DNA of 5,854 bases from Candidatus Limimorpha equi (GTDB lineage: Bacteria > Bacteroidota > Bacteroidia > Bacteroidales > F082): the NCBI GenBank assembly GCA_018065885.1, contig JAGHSL010000012.1, forward strand, positions 1 to 5,854, read 5' to 3'. A model generated the notes under the pieces. It was not told the DNA's origin and ran no database searches. It was given only the letters and a program-made list of their open reading frames with translations. Of the stretch, positions 5,396 to 5,854 are shown piece by piece. The translations under genes were made by a program, and so were the position numbers. The first letter of the stretch is position 1. The number at the start of each line of letters is the position of its first letter.

Positions 5396-5854
5396 TTATA
5401 GCCGTACAATTTCCTCTTTGCTCAGGCCGGTAATGTCGGCAATATCATCGATAGGATAGCCTTTGGCTTTCATTTTGCGTGCGTTGACAATGTTTGTTTC
5501 TTTTTTCCCTTCAACTCTTCCTTCAGCTATACCTTCCATTTTTCCCTTGCTGAAAGAAGTGTCGATGGAGTTCTTCAAGTCGCGGTAAATCTTCACGCTG
5601 TCCTCGTATTCCAAAACTTCCTCGGGCGTGAACCTGGCTATTTCGGCTTGCTCGAAGAGTTTTTTGAAAACCTGCTCCTGCAAGGCGGCAGGGCGATCGA
5701 AAAGGCGTGTGAGGTTCTTCAAGACGAAGAACCACTTGTCGAGCATCCCGTCAAGTTCGTCCTCGGTCTTGTCGAACTTCGGCATTTCGAGGTAAATAAA
5801 AGTCAGTTTGTCGTAAAAGACATGCTTGTCGTCTTTATCCATGAGCTTCACCTC
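5396..5854 (-). CDS. Rpn family recombination-promoting nuclease / putative transposase, C-terminal part (5' end outside window)
   Basis: The frame is open to the right edge, beginning EVKLMDKDDK, so the displayed GTG at 5851 is not a credible start. About 152 residues are visible. They match the C-terminal half of the PD-(D/E)XK 'transposase' nucleases abundant in Bacteroidota, usually about 300 residues. The landmarks are FYDKLTFIYLEMPKF, the DELDGMLDKWFFVLKNL helix, the EQVFKKLFEQAEIARFTPEE segment, then an EG-rich hinge (KGKMEGIAEGRVEGKKE). The end is a small helical tail KAKGYPIDDIADITGLSKEEI that resembles a helix-turn-helix. The catalytic residues lie upstream of the window, so activity cannot be judged. 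Related Rpn proteins are DNA nucleases linked to RecA-independent recombination and, in enteric bacteria, to phage defence. No inverted repeats or target duplications are seen, so the transposase label need not mean a mobile element. Confidence 0.88.
   Translation of the reverse strand, partial: EVKLMDKDDKHVFYDKLTFIYLEMPKFDKTEDELDGMLDKWFFVLKNLTRLFDRPAALQEQVFKKLFEQAEIARFTPEEVLEYEDSVKIYRDLKNSIDTSFSKGKMEGIAEGRVEGKKETNIVNARKMKAKGYPIDDIADITGLSKEEIVRL

Noticed and set aside
5509..5545. EG-rich stretch in the Rpn gene as a tandem repeat array
   Set aside because: Only two or three degenerate EG units (MEGIAEGRVEG) are present, too few and too diverged to call a repeat. It is the normal family hinge.
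5396..5854. Possible insertion sequence at the right edge, because of the transposase name of the Rpn family
   Set aside because: No terminal inverted repeats or duplicated target site are visible, and the family consists of stand-alone nucleases. Its upstream half is outside the window.

Overview
The window looks like a stretch of a Bacteroidota (probably Bacteroidales) chromosome. The reasons are the TAnnTTTG-type -7 promoter boxes just upstream of several genes, weak or absent Shine-Dalgarno sequences in front of most starts, A-rich leaders, and protein families that are common there: a PMCA-type calcium P-type ATPase, a small lipocalin-like lipoprotein, a C_GCAxxG_C_C family protein, and an Rpn/PD-(D/E)XK 'transposase-like' nuclease with an EG-rich hinge. 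No rRNA, tRNA, CRISPR array or insertion sequence was seen.

Layout, left to right. (1) Positions 1-105 are the C-terminal 34 codons of an unidentified + strand gene. Its terminator (132-172) lies inside the 3' end of the convergent next gene. (2) 108-1481 on the minus strand is a 457-residue protein with an N-terminal TerB-like helical domain, a long middle region, and a C-terminal module I can describe but not name. (3) 1482-1589 is a short AT-rich divergent intergenic region. It carries two abutting -7 boxes that point at each other and form a near-perfect 20-bp dyad. (4) 1590-4352 on the plus strand is a complete Ca2+-transporting P-type ATPase of type IIB, followed by a strong hairpin across its stop codon. 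(5) 4450-4803 (+) is a small lipocalin-like lipoprotein with its own promoter box. A good rho-independent terminator follows in the gap to the convergent next gene. (6) 4864-5337 (-) is a four-cysteine C_GCAxxG_C_C family protein whose promoter box is so close to the ATG that the mRNA may be leaderless. (7) 5396-5854 (-) is the C-terminal half of an Rpn-family nuclease that runs off the right edge.

The genes do not form one operon. The most interesting connection is the divergent pair of TerB-domain protein and Ca2+ pump. TerB-like domains are proposed metal-binding stress-response modules, and the two genes appear to share overlapping, mutually exclusive promoters. The second point of interest is a possible internal translation start in the Rpn gene, which could give a separate C-terminal polypeptide like the intragenic antitoxins reported for enteric Rpn proteins. 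The rest of the window reads as ordinary housekeeping and accessory content.
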